Shown here piece by piece: positions 43,195 through 52,988 of a stretch of 64,000 nucleotides of DNA (its first letter is position 1; every line of letters begins with the position of its first letter). The notes beneath the pieces are model-generated. The model did no database searches. It was not told the DNA's origin and was given only the letters and a program-made list of their open reading frames with translations. The position numbers and the translations under genes were made by a program. Source of the stretch: Seohaeicola sp024304985 (lineage in GTDB: Bacteria > Pseudomonadota > Alphaproteobacteria > Rhodobacterales > Rhodobacteraceae); NCBI RefSeq assembly GCF_028802875.1, contig NZ_JARAMP010000002.1, positions 186,001 through 250,000 on the forward strand. The letters are read 5' to 3'.

Positions 43195-43740
43195 TCAGGA
43201 TCCCGCGCCGCGTGCCTTTTCGATGGCGGGCAGGATGCTGCTGTCCATCACCCGCTGCGTGATCGGTCCGGCATGTCGCAAGACGATATTGCCTGCCCCG
43301 TCGATCACATAGGTTTCGGGCACGCCATAAAGCCCCCAATTCAGACCCATCCGCCCGGATTCGTCCGCGCCCATCCCCACATAGGGGTTGCCCAGCTCTT
43401 CCAGAAAGCCCATCGCGTTGTCAGGCTTGTCCTTGTAGTTGACCCCATAGATCGTCAGCCCCGTGGCGGCCAGCGCTTCCAGATTGGGATGTTCGACCCG
43501 GCAGGGTGCGCACCAGCTGGCCCAGAAATTGACCAGCGTTACGTCACCCTGGCGCAGGTCCTCATCCGTGAAGGGAGCATCCGGCCCAAGTTGCGTGACC
43601 TCGACCGCGGGGGCCTGCCGTCCCTCCAGCGCCGACGGCAGCTGATCCGGGTCCTCGCGGGCCATGCCGAACCAGAACATTGCGGCCAGTCCCGCAAAGA
43701 TCAGCGGCGGGGCCAGCATCAGCGGCGATAGCTTAGCCAT
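43195..43740 (-). CDS. ccmG: Thiol:disulfide interchange protein CcmG (DsbE)
   Basis: This 181-residue membrane-anchored thioredoxin reduces apocytochrome c (or its partner CcmH) in the periplasm before heme attachment; it equals HelX of R. capsulatus. An N-terminal anchor (about residues 8-25) precedes the thioredoxin domain with WASWCAPC (C77, C80), the acidic GADESGRMGLNWGLYGVPETY segment and cis-Pro. The start lies within the last codons of ccmD. It is the last gene of this ccm run. Confidence 0.95.
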   Translation of the reverse strand: MAKLSPLMLAPPLIFAGLAAMFWFGMAREDPDQLPSALEGRQAPAVEVTQLGPDAPFTDEDLRQGDVTLVNFWASWCAPCRVEHPNLEALAATGLTIYGVNYKDKPDNAMGFLEELGNPYVGMGADESGRMGLNWGLYGVPETYVIDGAGNIVLRHAGPITQRVMDSSILPAIEKARGAGS

Positions 43741-43888
43741 TGCGGCGGCTCCTTTTCTCGACCTCGTCCAGCTCGGCCCGCACCTTGCGCGCGCGCATCA
43801 CGCTGACCGCGACCAAGGCCAGGATCAGCAGGATGGACACCGCATAGGACGACAGCACCGCATCCGCGTATTTTCCAAGATCGGGCAT
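43733..43888 (-). CDS. ccmD: Heme exporter protein CcmD
   Basis: A 51-codon gene is found between ccmC and ccmG. The product begins MPDLGKYADAVLSSYAVSIL and has one transmembrane helix (about residues 14-32) followed by a basic, then mixed-charge cytoplasmic tail (MRARKVRAELDEVEKRSRRNG), as in CcmD/HelD. It starts in overlap with the ccmC stop (ATGA) and ends eight bases inside ccmG. CcmD holds CcmC-bound holo-CcmE release machinery with CcmAB. Confidence 0.92.
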   Translation of the reverse strand: MPDLGKYADAVLSSYAVSILLILALVAVSVMRARKVRAELDEVEKRSRRNG

Positions 43889-44619
43889 CATCCCAGCCTC
43901 TCCCGCGCCAGAAGCGCCCGCATCCGGCGGGCACGAATTTCGGTTTGCGTGCGCAGGAACACCAGCGCGACGAACAACAGCACAAACCCCGCGATGCAGA
44001 ACAGAAGCGGATGGTAGAACACATCCGCGACGTTCTTTTCTTTATCAAGGCTCAGGGACGCGCCCTGATGCAGGCCCTGATTCCAGAAGTTCACCGCATA
44101 GCGGCTCAGCAGCGCAAAGACCGAGCCGACAAGGCACAGCACCGATGTGAGGTCTGCGGCGGTGTCGTCATTCTCGATCGCGGCCCACAGCGCGATATAG
44201 CCCAGATAGAACAGAAACAGGATCAGAAACGAGGTCAGGCGCGGGTCCCATGCCCACCATGTGCCCCACATCGGCTGTCCCCAGATCGCCCCGGTGGCCA
44301 ATGCGATGACCGTCATCACCGCCCCTACCGGGGCCGCCGCGCGCGCGGCCAGCGCCGAGACATGGTGCCGCCGCACAATCCAGACAAGCGAGGCCACCAG
44401 CATCATCAGCCAGGCGTTGATCGCCATCAGGGCCGAGGGCACGTGCAGATAGATGATCTTGACTGTCGAGCCTTGCCGGAAGTCATCAGGCGTGAAGAAG
44501 AAGCCCCAGATCAGCCCGATCACCAGCGTGATCGCGGCCAGCACGGACAACCATGGCAACAGCCTGTCCGTGGTCTGAATGAACTTTTTGGGGTTCGCAT
44601 ATTCCCAGAGTGAGGCCAT
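43888..44619 (-). CDS. ccmC: Heme exporter protein CcmC
   Basis: This 243-residue, six-helix membrane protein loads heme on CcmE. The WWD (tryptophan-rich) motif WGTWWAWD is at about residues 118-125, and the two heme-ligand His residues are H59 (YLHVPSA) and the His near residue 184 (GLHQGASL). The stop overlaps ccmD. It is 46 bases from ccmB. Confidence 0.95.
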   Translation of the reverse strand: MASLWEYANPKKFIQTTDRLLPWLSVLAAITLVIGLIWGFFFTPDDFRQGSTVKIIYLHVPSALMAINAWLMMLVASLVWIVRRHHVSALAARAAAPVGAVMTVIALATGAIWGQPMWGTWWAWDPRLTSFLILFLFYLGYIALWAAIENDDTAADLTSVLCLVGSVFALLSRYAVNFWNQGLHQGASLSLDKEKNVADVFYHPLLFCIAGFVLLFVALVFLRTQTEIRARRMRALLARERLG

Positions 44620-44665
44620 GTCCCGTTCCTATTCCATCGCCCTGCGGGCGCAAGTCACATCCCTG

Positions 44666-45322
44666 TCAGCGCAGGTTTACTCTCAATACAGCTGCCGAAG
44701 CAAAAGGCAGCAAGGCAATCGCCCCGAAGGTGATCCCCGCCAGCATTGCCAAAGGCACGCCCGTATCCAGCCCCTCAGCCCCGCGCCGAGCGACCTCGGC
44801 CCCGAAAATCAGCGTGGGCACATAGAGCGGCAGCACCAGCAGGCTGAGCAGCAGCCCTCCCCGTTTCAATCCGACGGTCAGCGCCGCGCCGAACGTGCCG
44901 ATCACGCTTAAGGCAGGCGTGCCCAAAGCCAGAGAGATCACCAGCGGCAGATACCCCTCGACCGGCAGGCTCAACAGCAGGGCAAAGAGCGGCGAGGCCA
45001 GAACAAGTGGCACGCCGGTCGTCAGCCAATGGGCCAGCGCCTTGAGGCTGACCAGCGCCTCCATCGGCAAGGGGGCCGTGGCCAGCAGGTCCAGCGAGCC
45101 ATCTTCCCAGTCCAGTGCGAAGATGCGGTCCAACGACAGAAGGCATGACAACAGCGCACCGAGCCAGAGGATTCCGGGTGCAATCACCGCCAGAAGGCCG
45201 CTGTCCGGCCCTACGCCAAAGGGCACCAGCACAACGACGATCAGGAAAAAGGCCAGCCCCAACCCAAAGCCGCCCCCTGCCCGCACCGCCAAGCGGATAT
45301 CGCGCAACAAAAGCGCCTTCAT
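44666..45322 (-). CDS. ccmB: Heme exporter ABC permease CcmB
   Basis: This 218-residue membrane protein is CcmB, the permease part of the CcmAB ABC complex that releases holo-CcmE from CcmC. It has six hydrophobic helices and family motifs LRDIRLAVRAGG, FALDWEDGSLDLLAT and VLPLYVPTLIFGAEV. It overlaps ccmA by four bases (ATGA). Confidence 0.93.
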   Translation of the reverse strand: MKALLLRDIRLAVRAGGGFGLGLAFFLIVVVLVPFGVGPDSGLLAVIAPGILWLGALLSCLLSLDRIFALDWEDGSLDLLATAPLPMEALVSLKALAHWLTTGVPLVLASPLFALLLSLPVEGYLPLVISLALGTPALSVIGTFGAALTVGLKRGGLLLSLLVLPLYVPTLIFGAEVARRGAEGLDTGVPLAMLAGITFGAIALLPFASAAVLRVNLR

Positions 45323-45936
45323 AGAAAGGACCCGTCGAAATCGTCATGGGCCGGTGCCTTGGCGCGGTAAGGGGCCACGTCCAGAATGCGGGCCTCGGCC
45401 AGACCCAGATCAATATGCGTGGCCATCAGCGCCATGCCGCCCCCTGCCAGATGGGTGCGCACGGCTGCCGCGAACAGCGCCACCGCGCTGGCATCCAGCG
45501 AGACGGTCGGTTCATCCAGTACCCAGACCGGACGGCCCGTGACCACCATGCGCGCCAAGCCAAGACGGCGCTTCTGGCCCGCCGACAAAGCACCTGCGGC
45601 GCGATCCGACAGCCCGACCAGATCGAATGCTGCAAGGGCTGCATCAATGCGGCCAGTGGCGAAGATTTCCGCCCAGAACTCAAGGTTCTCGCGCACAGTG
45701 AGGGTGGTCTTGATCCCATCGGCATGGCCGGCATAGGCCATCGCTTCGCGCTCCAGCCCGACCGTGCCGGCCAAGGGGGGCTGCAAGCCGGCCACCGTGC
45801 GCAGCACAGTCGTCTTGCCCACTCCATTGGGTCCGCGCAGGATCAGCGCCTCACCTGCGTGCAACGTGAAATCCAGCCCTTCCAGAACCGGAATTCCCCC
45901 ACGTGCGACGCTCAAACCTGTGACATTCAACTCCAT
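45319..45936 (-). CDS. ccmA: Heme exporter ATPase CcmA
   Basis: This 205-residue ABC ATPase has Walker A GPNGVGKTT (about residues 35-43), signature LSAGQKRRLGLAR and Walker B VWVLDEPT, followed by an H-loop ATHID. Together with CcmB it powers holo-CcmE release. It is the first of the ccmABCDG genes (helABCDX in R. capsulatus) and lies 43 bases after the Mth938-like gene. Confidence 0.95.
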   Translation of the reverse strand: MELNVTGLSVARGGIPVLEGLDFTLHAGEALILRGPNGVGKTTVLRTVAGLQPPLAGTVGLEREAMAYAGHADGIKTTLTVRENLEFWAEIFATGRIDAALAAFDLVGLSDRAAGALSAGQKRRLGLARMVVTGRPVWVLDEPTVSLDASAVALFAAAVRTHLAGGGMALMATHIDLGLAEARILDVAPYRAKAPAHDDFDGSFL

Positions 45937-45979
45937 GCGGATGGTCTATCCCATCCTCATATATTCGGAAAGGCGCAGA

Positions 45980-46348
45980 TCACCGCAGCACCTCTCCTAC
46001 AGGCAGGACGGCAGCGGCGACTCTGCGACCTTCGGACAGGAGCACATTGTAGGTTCGGCAGGCCGCGGGCGAATTCATCACCTCAACCCCCATTCCCAGT
46101 GCTTCCAGCCGATCACGCAAGCCGTGAGGGGCATGGGCAATGTCGGCCCCCATGCCCAGAAAGATCACGTCCACCTGCCCCGCCAACGCCTCTAACGCTG
46201 CGATATCGTCAAGCCCGCCCCAGGACATTGCGCGTTCGACGGTAACAAGAACGGGCCCCTCGACCACCTGATTGCCAACACGAAAAAACCCCGGCCCATA
46301 GCCATCGATCGGCACGGCGCCGTCGAAATTCACTTCGGTCACTCGCAT
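45980..46348 (-). CDS. Mth938-like domain protein
   Basis: This 122-residue protein has the Mth938-like fold (DUF498). Family segments include IDGYGPGFFRVG, DVIFLGMGADIAHAP and MNSPAACRTYNVLLSEGRRVAAAV. The equivalent small open frame lies between secF and helA in R. capsulatus. Function is unknown; homologues are linked to respiratory complex I assembly in mitochondria (NDUFAF3). GGAGG precedes ATG 46348. Confidence 0.88.
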   Translation of the reverse strand: MRVTEVNFDGAVPIDGYGPGFFRVGNQVVEGPVLVTVERAMSWGGLDDIAALEALAGQVDVIFLGMGADIAHAPHGLRDRLEALGMGVEVMNSPAACRTYNVLLSEGRRVAAAVLPVGEVLR

Positions 46349-46373
46349 GCGCGCACCTCCCTTGTCCGTGCGT

Positions 46374-47126
46374 TCAATCCCAGAGCGGCAGGCCACTGAT
46401 CGCAGCTGCCGCGATGATCACATAGGCCGCCGCCCGGTAAAGCCGTTCCTTTTCGGGGCGAAAGATCGCTGCCCCCGCCATATTGGCCAGCATGACCGGC
46501 AGCGCAAGTATCAGTCCCAGGATCACTGGCACCGCGTATAGCCGATCCTGCACCGCCAGAAGTGCGATCAGCACGATATCAAAGGCGAAAAGATAGATCA
46601 GGATATTCGCGCGCACCTGTGCCGCCATCCGGGTGGAAGCCAGATAAAGCAGGATCACCGGTGGCCCCGGAACCCCCACGACTCCGCCCAGAAACCCGCT
46701 GATGGCCCCCGTTCCCAGCAGGATGGGCGGTGTCAACGGCCTTCGATAGCGCAGACCGGCCAGCAGCAGAATCGGAACAAGGATCGCCAGAAGGGACACC
46801 GCGTACCGAAACACCTCGGGCTGGATCGAGGCCAGCACCATCAGCCCGAGGGGCAAAGCGAGTATCATGGCCAGCGTGAGCAGCGCCACTTCCCCCAGAT
46901 TGCCGTCGCGCCGGGCGCGCGGCAGGTTCGGGATCGGGCCGAACACATCCATCACCACCAGAACGGTGAGCGCCCAGAGAGGCGGCATCAACTGACCCGC
47001 AACCGGCATGAAGATCAGCGCCGTGCCAAAGCCCGAAAAGCCGCGCACGAAGCCCGCCACCACCGTTCCTGCGATCAGCCAGAGCAGCCCGTCGAAGGCC
47101 AGCGCTTCGGCAAATGCCTCAGGCAT
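46374..47126 (-). CDS. TSUP family (TauE/SafE) transporter
   Basis: This 250-residue protein has about eight hydrophobic helices and the TSUP repeat motifs GFVRGFSGFGTALIFMP and GFLGGVVGVPGPPVILLYL. Family members export sulfite or organosulfonates and related anions. The start lies eight bases inside secF, so it is part of the same operon; its link to export or cytochrome assembly is not clear. Confidence 0.9.
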   Translation of the reverse strand: MPEAFAEALAFDGLLWLIAGTVVAGFVRGFSGFGTALIFMPVAGQLMPPLWALTVLVVMDVFGPIPNLPRARRDGNLGEVALLTLAMILALPLGLMVLASIQPEVFRYAVSLLAILVPILLLAGLRYRRPLTPPILLGTGAISGFLGGVVGVPGPPVILLYLASTRMAAQVRANILIYLFAFDIVLIALLAVQDRLYAVPVILGLILALPVMLANMAGAAIFRPEKERLYRAAAYVIIAAAAISGLPLWD

Positions 47127-48087
47127 CTATGTTCGAGAACTGCGTGCCTGCTTTTGCGTCAGGTTTGGACCAGTCGCGCTTGATGCCCAGTTTCAGCAGC
47201 ACCATCGACGCGACGAAAATCGAGGAATATGTCCCGACGATGATGCCCCAGATCATCGCGAAGACGAAGCCCCGGATCACATCGCCGCCCAGCACGAACA
47301 GTGCAATCAGTGCAATCAGCGTGGTGAGCGAGGTCATCATCGTCCGGCTCAACGTCTCGTTGATCGACAGGTTCAGAACCTCGCGCAGAGGCTTTTGCTT
47401 GAACTTCCGCAGGTTCTCGCGCACCCGGTCAAATACCACGACCGTGTCGTTGAGCGAGTAACCGACGATGGTCAGCAGGGCCGCGATGATCGCCAGATCG
47501 AACCTGATCTGGAGTTCCGAGAAGATCCCGATGGTCAGCACCACGTCGTGCACAAGCGCCACCACGGCGGCGACTGCGAACTGCCATTCAAACCGAAGCC
47601 AGATATAGACCAGCACCGCCGAGATCGCCAGAACGACGGCAATGCTTGCCGTCATGATCAACTCTCCCGACACTTTCGGCCCCACCGATTCGACCGAAAT
47701 GAAACGGATGTCCGGCACGGCCTGTTGCAAGGCGCCCTCGACGGCCGCGATCAATTCGGGAGTGACCGCCTCTTGATCGTCCTGCGCCTGAATGCGGACC
47801 ATGGCGACGTTTTCGTCAGGCCCGAAGCTTGGATCGAAAATCTCGGTGATGGTCACATCGCCCAGACCCAGCGTGTCCACCGCGGCGCGATAGGCGCCGA
47901 TGTCGATGGTCTGCGCGCTTTCCGTGCGGATCGTGGTGCCGCCGCGGAAGTCGATGCCGTAGTTCAAGCCCTGCACGAAGAAGGACACCAGCGCGGCCAC
48001 CATCATGAGGCCGGAAATGCCCAACCAAAGGGTCGGGCGACCGAAGAAATCGAAATTCGTGGTTTCCGGAACAAGTCTCAGGCGCAT
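47119..48087 (-). CDS. secF: Protein translocase subunit SecF
   Basis: This 322-residue membrane protein with SecD uses the proton motive force to pull proteins through SecYEG. The conserved periplasmic start GLNYGIDFRGGTTIRTE, the D-G-like GYSLNDTVVVFDRVREN helix motif and SINETLSRTMMTSLTTL are present; there are six membrane helices. It follows secD after one base. Confidence 0.96.
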   Translation of the reverse strand: MRLRLVPETTNFDFFGRPTLWLGISGLMMVAALVSFFVQGLNYGIDFRGGTTIRTESAQTIDIGAYRAAVDTLGLGDVTITEIFDPSFGPDENVAMVRIQAQDDQEAVTPELIAAVEGALQQAVPDIRFISVESVGPKVSGELIMTASIAVVLAISAVLVYIWLRFEWQFAVAAVVALVHDVVLTIGIFSELQIRFDLAIIAALLTIVGYSLNDTVVVFDRVRENLRKFKQKPLREVLNLSINETLSRTMMTSLTTLIALIALFVLGGDVIRGFVFAMIWGIIVGTYSSIFVASMVLLKLGIKRDWSKPDAKAGTQFSNIDA

Positions 48088-48088
48088 C

Positions 48089-49762
48089 TCATACCTCGAT
48101 TGTCTTGGGGCGGCGGCGCTCGAACCAGATCACGATGATCAACCGCGTGACGAAAATGGCCGTGAAAACCGAGGTCAGGATGCCCAGACCCAGCGTTATC
48201 GCAAAGCCGCGCACCGGGCCGGAGCCCATGACGTAGAGGATCAAGGCGGTCATGAATGTGGTGATATTGGCGTCGACAATCGCGCTCAGCGCCTTTTCAT
48301 AGCCAAGGTCGATGGCGCGTGCCGGGCCTTTGGCGGTCTTGAGTTCCTCGCGGATCCGCTCGAACACCAGCACATTGGCATCGACCGCCATACCGATGGT
48401 CAGCACGATCCCGGCGATCCCCGGCAGGGTCAGGGTCGAACCGATGAGCGACAGCAGCCCGAAGATCAGCGCCACGTTGATGATCAGCGCAATATTGGCA
48501 AAGACCCCGAACAGCCCGTAGCTTAGCACCATGAAGACCAGAACGGCGATGCCTGCCACAATGCAGGCGATCTTGCCGGCCTCGATGCTGTCGGCACCCA
48601 ATTCCGGCCCGATCGTGCGTTCCTCAAGGAAATCCAGCCCTGCAGGCAGCGCGCCCGCGCGCAGAAGCACGGCCAGCTGCGTGCTTTCCTCGACGGTGAA
48701 GTTGCCGGTGATGATCCCCGATCCGCCCGGGATATGGCTCTGGATCACCGGGGCGCTGATCACCTCGTTATCCAGCACGATGGCGAAGGGGTTGCCGATA
48801 TTGGCGGCCGTATAATCCCCGAACTTGCGCGCCCCGGTGGGGTTGAAGCGGAAATTCACCGCGGGACGGCCGTTCTGGTCAAAGGCGGGTTGGGCGTCGA
48901 CCAATTCCTCGCCCGTGACGACGGGGGCCTGTTCCAGAACGTAGAACTGGCCCTGTTCGTCCAGTGACGGCAACAGCTCGTTGCCCGCGCCGGGGGGCAT
49001 CTGGGCATTTGTCGTGCGTGTGACCACGGGCTGGAATGTCAGTTGCGCCGTGGTCCCGATGATCTCTTTCAACTCGGCAGCCGATCCCACACCCGGAACC
49101 TGAATCAGGATACGGTCCGCGCCCTGCCGCTGGATCGTGGGCTCGCGTGTGCCGACCTCGTCTATGCGGCGGCGGATGATTTCCAATGATTGCTGCACAG
49201 TGCGGTCATCAGTCGCCTGACGCTCGGCCTCGGACAGGCGGATCACGATATCGCTGCCGTCCACCGAAACGTCGATGTCGCTGGCCCCTGCCCCTGTCAG
49301 GCTGCTTACAGGCCGCGCCAGACCGCGCACAAGTTCCGCCGCGCGCTGCGCCTGATCGGGACGCTCGTTCAACCGCACGCGTAATTCGTCTGTGGCAGAG
49401 GGTTGCAGGCGGATCGTTCCGACCGTGTCACGCTCTTCCCGCAGCAGGTCCCGCACATCGGGCCACATGCCCTGAAGGCGCGCCTCATAGACATCGGCAA
49501 CCCTCACCTCGGCCAGAAGATGCGCACCACCGCGCAGATCGAGGCCCAGATTGACAAGCGACGAGGGCATGAAAGATGGCCAGTTTGCCGCTTGCGCCTC
49601 AAGCGTGGCATCGCTGGCCCCCGCGGGCATCGCCTCAAGCGCCGCACGCGCGTCATTGGCCCCCTCGACCCGCGAATAGAAGCCGTTGGGCAGGGCCAAG
49701 GCCAGCCCCACTCCCACGGTCAGCCAGATCAGGAGCCGTTTCCAAAGATCAATCTGCAGCAT
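48089..49762 (-). CDS. secD: Protein translocase subunit SecD
   Basis: This 557-residue protein has an N-terminal helix, a large periplasmic domain starting at LGLDLRGGAHLLAEV, the IRRRIDEVGTREPTIQRQG motif and a C-terminal bundle with GPELGADSIEAGKIA and MAVDANVLVFERIREEL (with the conserved Asp of the proton path). Length is normal for alphaproteobacteria. It lies 98 bases after yajC. Confidence 0.96.
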   Translation of the reverse strand: MLQIDLWKRLLIWLTVGVGLALALPNGFYSRVEGANDARAALEAMPAGASDATLEAQAANWPSFMPSSLVNLGLDLRGGAHLLAEVRVADVYEARLQGMWPDVRDLLREERDTVGTIRLQPSATDELRVRLNERPDQAQRAAELVRGLARPVSSLTGAGASDIDVSVDGSDIVIRLSEAERQATDDRTVQQSLEIIRRRIDEVGTREPTIQRQGADRILIQVPGVGSAAELKEIIGTTAQLTFQPVVTRTTNAQMPPGAGNELLPSLDEQGQFYVLEQAPVVTGEELVDAQPAFDQNGRPAVNFRFNPTGARKFGDYTAANIGNPFAIVLDNEVISAPVIQSHIPGGSGIITGNFTVEESTQLAVLLRAGALPAGLDFLEERTIGPELGADSIEAGKIACIVAGIAVLVFMVLSYGLFGVFANIALIINVALIFGLLSLIGSTLTLPGIAGIVLTIGMAVDANVLVFERIREELKTAKGPARAIDLGYEKALSAIVDANITTFMTALILYVMGSGPVRGFAITLGLGILTSVFTAIFVTRLIIVIWFERRRPKTIEV

Positions 49763-49860
49763 GTCGCCTGCCTTTTGTCGAAGGGGGGCCGTCTGAACTC
49801 AAAGGGCCTTAAATGCAAAAACAGTGCGCCGGGGACCACAAGGCCCAAGGCGCGCTGATC

Positions 49861-50142
49861 TCAGCTCGAGGCCGGTTCAGTCTTGGAGATGACCTGCGCG
49901 ACGGTCGATTTGACCACACGCACCTTCACGTTCTCGGCCAGTTCGACCTCGATCTCGTTGTCGTCCTTGACCTTGGACACCTTGCCGATGATCCCGCCTT
50001 GCGTGATGATCTGGTCCCCGCGACGCAGCGCGGCCACCATGGCCTGATGTTCCTTCAGCTTTTTCTGCTGGGGGCGGATCAGCAGCAGATACATGATCGC
50101 GAAGATCAGGATAAGCGGGATAAACTGCGCAAAAGCTTCCAT
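49861..50142 (-). CDS. yajC: Sec translocon accessory protein YajC
   Basis: This 93-residue protein has one N-terminal helix (FIPLILIFAIMYLLLIRPQQKK, split by a turn) and a soluble domain with GDQIITQGGIIGKVSKV. YajC associates with SecDF. AAGGACAG precedes the ATG. Longer open sequence upstream is not coding. It leads the leftward sec/ccm gene run. Confidence 0.95.
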   Translation of the reverse strand: MEAFAQFIPLILIFAIMYLLLIRPQQKKLKEHQAMVAALRRGDQIITQGGIIGKVSKVKDDNEIEVELAENVKVRVVKSTVAQVISKTEPASS

Positions 50143-50371
50143 CGGTCTGTCCTTGTCATGAAGCGTCAGGGGGCCGGCTGGCCCCCTTTGAATTGGCAGG
50201 GAACCTATGTGCCGACGCCCCCTTTTGCAAGGCAGGAAACGGCCAATCGCCATGATCGCGGCCGCATGCGCCAATTGACCTTGGCAGCCGTGTCGGTCGC
50301 CAATTCCCCCTTCAATCGGACAGGCTATTGCGGCATATGGGTGCAAGGACCCAGCCAGACCGGAGCACGCC

Positions 50372-51664
50372 ATGCACGACATCCGCGCCATTCGCGAAAA
50401 TCCTGCCGCTTTTGACGCCGCCCTTGCGCGGCGCGGAGCCGCGCCGATGTCATCCGAGGTTCTGGCATTGGACGAGGCGCGGCGCGCCCGCATCACCGCA
50501 GCGGAAACGGCACAGGCCGAACAGAACCGCGCGTCCAAGGACGTGGGCGCAGCCAAGGCCAGTGGGAACGAGGCTGAATTTGAACGTCTGCGCGCGCTGG
50601 TGGCCGAGAAGAAGGCCGAAGTCGCCGCGATGCAGGCCGAGGCCAAGGATCTGGATCAGCAATTGACCGATCTTTTGCTGACGCTGCCCAACAGCCCCCT
50701 CGCCGAGGTACCACAAGGGGCTGATGAGACAGAGAATGTCGAGCGTAACCGCTGGGGCACCCCGCGCACGCTGGATTTCAAAGCGTTGGAGCATTTCGAC
50801 ATTCCCGCCGTCAAGCCGGGGATGGACTTCGCCACGGCCGCGAAACTGTCGGGTGCGCGGTTCGTTGTCCTCAAAGGGGCCATCGCGCGGCTTCACCGGG
50901 CCTTGGCGCAGTTCATGCTGGATACGCACACGTCCGAACATGGTTTGACCGAGATGATCACCCCCGTTCTGGTCAAGGACGAGGCGATGTATGGCACCAA
51001 CCAACTGCCCAAGTTCGCCGAGGACAGCTATCGCACCACCAATGGCTGGTGGATGATCCCCACGTCTGAGGTGACTCTGACGAACACCGTCGCGGGCGAC
51101 GTGCTGGAGGAGGCGCAGTTGCCGATCCGCATGACCGCCCATACGCTATGTTTCCGGTCGGAAGCCGGGTCGGCGGGCAAGGACACGGCAGGGATGCTGC
51201 GCCAGCACCAGTTCGAGAAGGTCGAGATGGTCAGCATCACCCGGCCCGAGGACAGTCTGGCCGAACATGAACGCATGACCGGTTGCGCCGAAGCGATTCT
51301 GCAAAAGCTGGGCCTGCCCTACCGTGTGGTTGTGCTGTGCACCGGGGATATGGGGTTTGGCGCGCAAAAGACCCATGACCTTGAGGTCTGGCTGCCCGGC
51401 CAGAATACCTATCGCGAGATTTCCAGCGTCTCGGTCTGCGGTGATTTTCAGGCGCGCCGCATGAATGCGCGGTTTAAACCGGCCAATGGCGGCAAGCCCG
51501 AATTCGTGCATACGCTGAATGGCTCGGGGCTGGCGGTCGGTCGCTGCCTGATCGCGGTGCTGGAGAACGGTCAGCAGGCCGATGGGTCGGTGGATCTTCC
51601 CGAGGTGCTGCAAGGCTATCTGGGCGGCAAGACCCGGATCGACGCCACCGGCGCGCTGGTCTGA
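50372..51664 (+). CDS. serS: Seryl-tRNA synthetase
   Basis: This 430-residue class II synthetase has the N-terminal coiled-coil arm that contacts the tRNA-Ser long arm (about residues 30-100), motif 2 TLCFRSEAGSAGKDTAGMLRQHQFEKVEM and motif 3 LNGSGLAVGRCLIAVLEN. GGAG precedes ATG. It is divergent from yajC with 229 bases between, and convergent with the DUF2235 gene. Confidence 0.97.
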   Translation: MHDIRAIRENPAAFDAALARRGAAPMSSEVLALDEARRARITAAETAQAEQNRASKDVGAAKASGNEAEFERLRALVAEKKAEVAAMQAEAKDLDQQLTDLLLTLPNSPLAEVPQGADETENVERNRWGTPRTLDFKALEHFDIPAVKPGMDFATAAKLSGARFVVLKGAIARLHRALAQFMLDTHTSEHGLTEMITPVLVKDEAMYGTNQLPKFAEDSYRTTNGWWMIPTSEVTLTNTVAGDVLEEAQLPIRMTAHTLCFRSEAGSAGKDTAGMLRQHQFEKVEMVSITRPEDSLAEHERMTGCAEAILQKLGLPYRVVVLCTGDMGFGAQKTHDLEVWLPGQNTYREISSVSVCGDFQARRMNARFKPANGGKPEFVHTLNGSGLAVGRCLIAVLENGQQADGSVDLPEVLQGYLGGKTRIDATGALV

Positions 51665-51681
51665 CAGCGCGGCGGGAAGGC

Positions 51682-52851
51682 TTAGCTGCCGCGCGGCCCG
51701 AACAGGTCGCGCAGCACGCGCCTCAGGCTGCCGGGGCGGTAGCCCCCCATGCGGATGACCCGCAGCCGGGCCGCCTCAGCCACCTCGGCAGCCTTTTGCG
51801 GACCGCTTCTGTCTGACAGAAGCAACCCGTAAAGGTTTGCGAAAGACTGCTTTTGCAGCATCATGCCCGCCTCGGCCACCGGATCTGCGGGGGCGGTCAG
51901 CTCCTGCAATGCGATGCGGTCGAAGTCCAGCCCGGCATGGTCCGCCCGCGCCCCTTCCGCGATCCAGCCTGCCGGATAGGCCGACAATGCCGGCACGGGC
52001 CCGCTGCCGCCCACAACCCCATGCACGCCCGGAAACCACATCTGCTGATAAGGGCGGTCAGGCCCGGTCAGATCACCGTTCAGACCGTCGGGCCCGTCCA
52101 GATTACCCCAGAGCGCGGGCGGATAGAGCACCCGCCGCTCGTCTATCGCCACCGCATGGCGCGCGGACAGCACCAGATGGGACAGGTCCGTATCGTGAAA
52201 GGCGTAGCGGTCGTTCACGATCCGGGCGAATATTCCCAACACGGATGGCAGTCCCAGCGCGCCGACCGTATCCAGCACGCCAAGATACCGGATCTGCACA
52301 AGGATCGGCGGCTCACCCCGGCGATCCAGACGCCCCTGCGACAAGCGCCATTCGATTTCGGCCTGACTTGTCGCCACATCGGGTGACAGGGCCGCGCGTT
52401 CGGTCATGACCGCATCCGTATCGGGGGCCATCGCACGGCCGCGCTTGAGGTAAAGCTCCATCGCCTGCCCCACCAGATGCACCTTGTCGCGCGGCAGGAT
52501 ACCGGCCTTGCGGATCAATCCGGCCAGTGACCGTGCAGTATAGGCCCCGCGCGAAAAACCGAAGATGAAGATCTGATCACCCGGTTCATAGCAGAAGACG
52601 AGGTTGCGATAGGCCTCGACGATGTTGTCCTCAAGGCCCCACCCCAGCGCGCCGCCCAGAAACTTGTCCATCCCCCGCGCAAGGCGCGAGGTGCCGCGTC
52701 CGGTGCCAACACCCTGCTGGTAGAACACCACCTGTTTGATCCCGTCCGCCGCAGAGGGTGTGACCGCCTGCGCCAGTCGCAGGATCGAGGTGGGCCGCGC
52801 CGCATCCGCTCGGTTCCATGTGCCGTCACAGAAAAATACGATACGCTTCAT
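51682..52851 (-). CDS. DUF2235 alpha/beta hydrolase
   Basis: This 389-residue protein belongs to DUF2235. The N-terminal MKRIVFFCDGTWNRADA, QQGVGTGRG and the nucleophile motif IFGFSRGAYTARSLAG are hallmarks. Some relatives are type VI secretion phospholipase effectors (Tle1), but no secretion genes are here and the protein is a typical chromosomal single-domain form, so a housekeeping lipid or ester hydrolase is as likely. Confidence 0.88.
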   Translation of the reverse strand: MKRIVFFCDGTWNRADAARPTSILRLAQAVTPSAADGIKQVVFYQQGVGTGRGTSRLARGMDKFLGGALGWGLEDNIVEAYRNLVFCYEPGDQIFIFGFSRGAYTARSLAGLIRKAGILPRDKVHLVGQAMELYLKRGRAMAPDTDAVMTERAALSPDVATSQAEIEWRLSQGRLDRRGEPPILVQIRYLGVLDTVGALGLPSVLGIFARIVNDRYAFHDTDLSHLVLSARHAVAIDERRVLYPPALWGNLDGPDGLNGDLTGPDRPYQQMWFPGVHGVVGGSGPVPALSAYPAGWIAEGARADHAGLDFDRIALQELTAPADPVAEAGMMLQKQSFANLYGLLLSDRSGPQKAAEVAEAARLRVIRMGGYRPGSLRRVLRDLFGPRGS

Positions 52852-52988
52852 GGCGGTCCGCCCTCAAGATTACGCAGATATCGCAATTGCGCCCGTACTG
52901 CCCCGCCCTTGGGCAGAGCAGCCTTTGGCTTTCTCTTGCAGATGGTTATATGTGGTGCAACCGAACAAGCAAAAGGCGAAAACCGGCG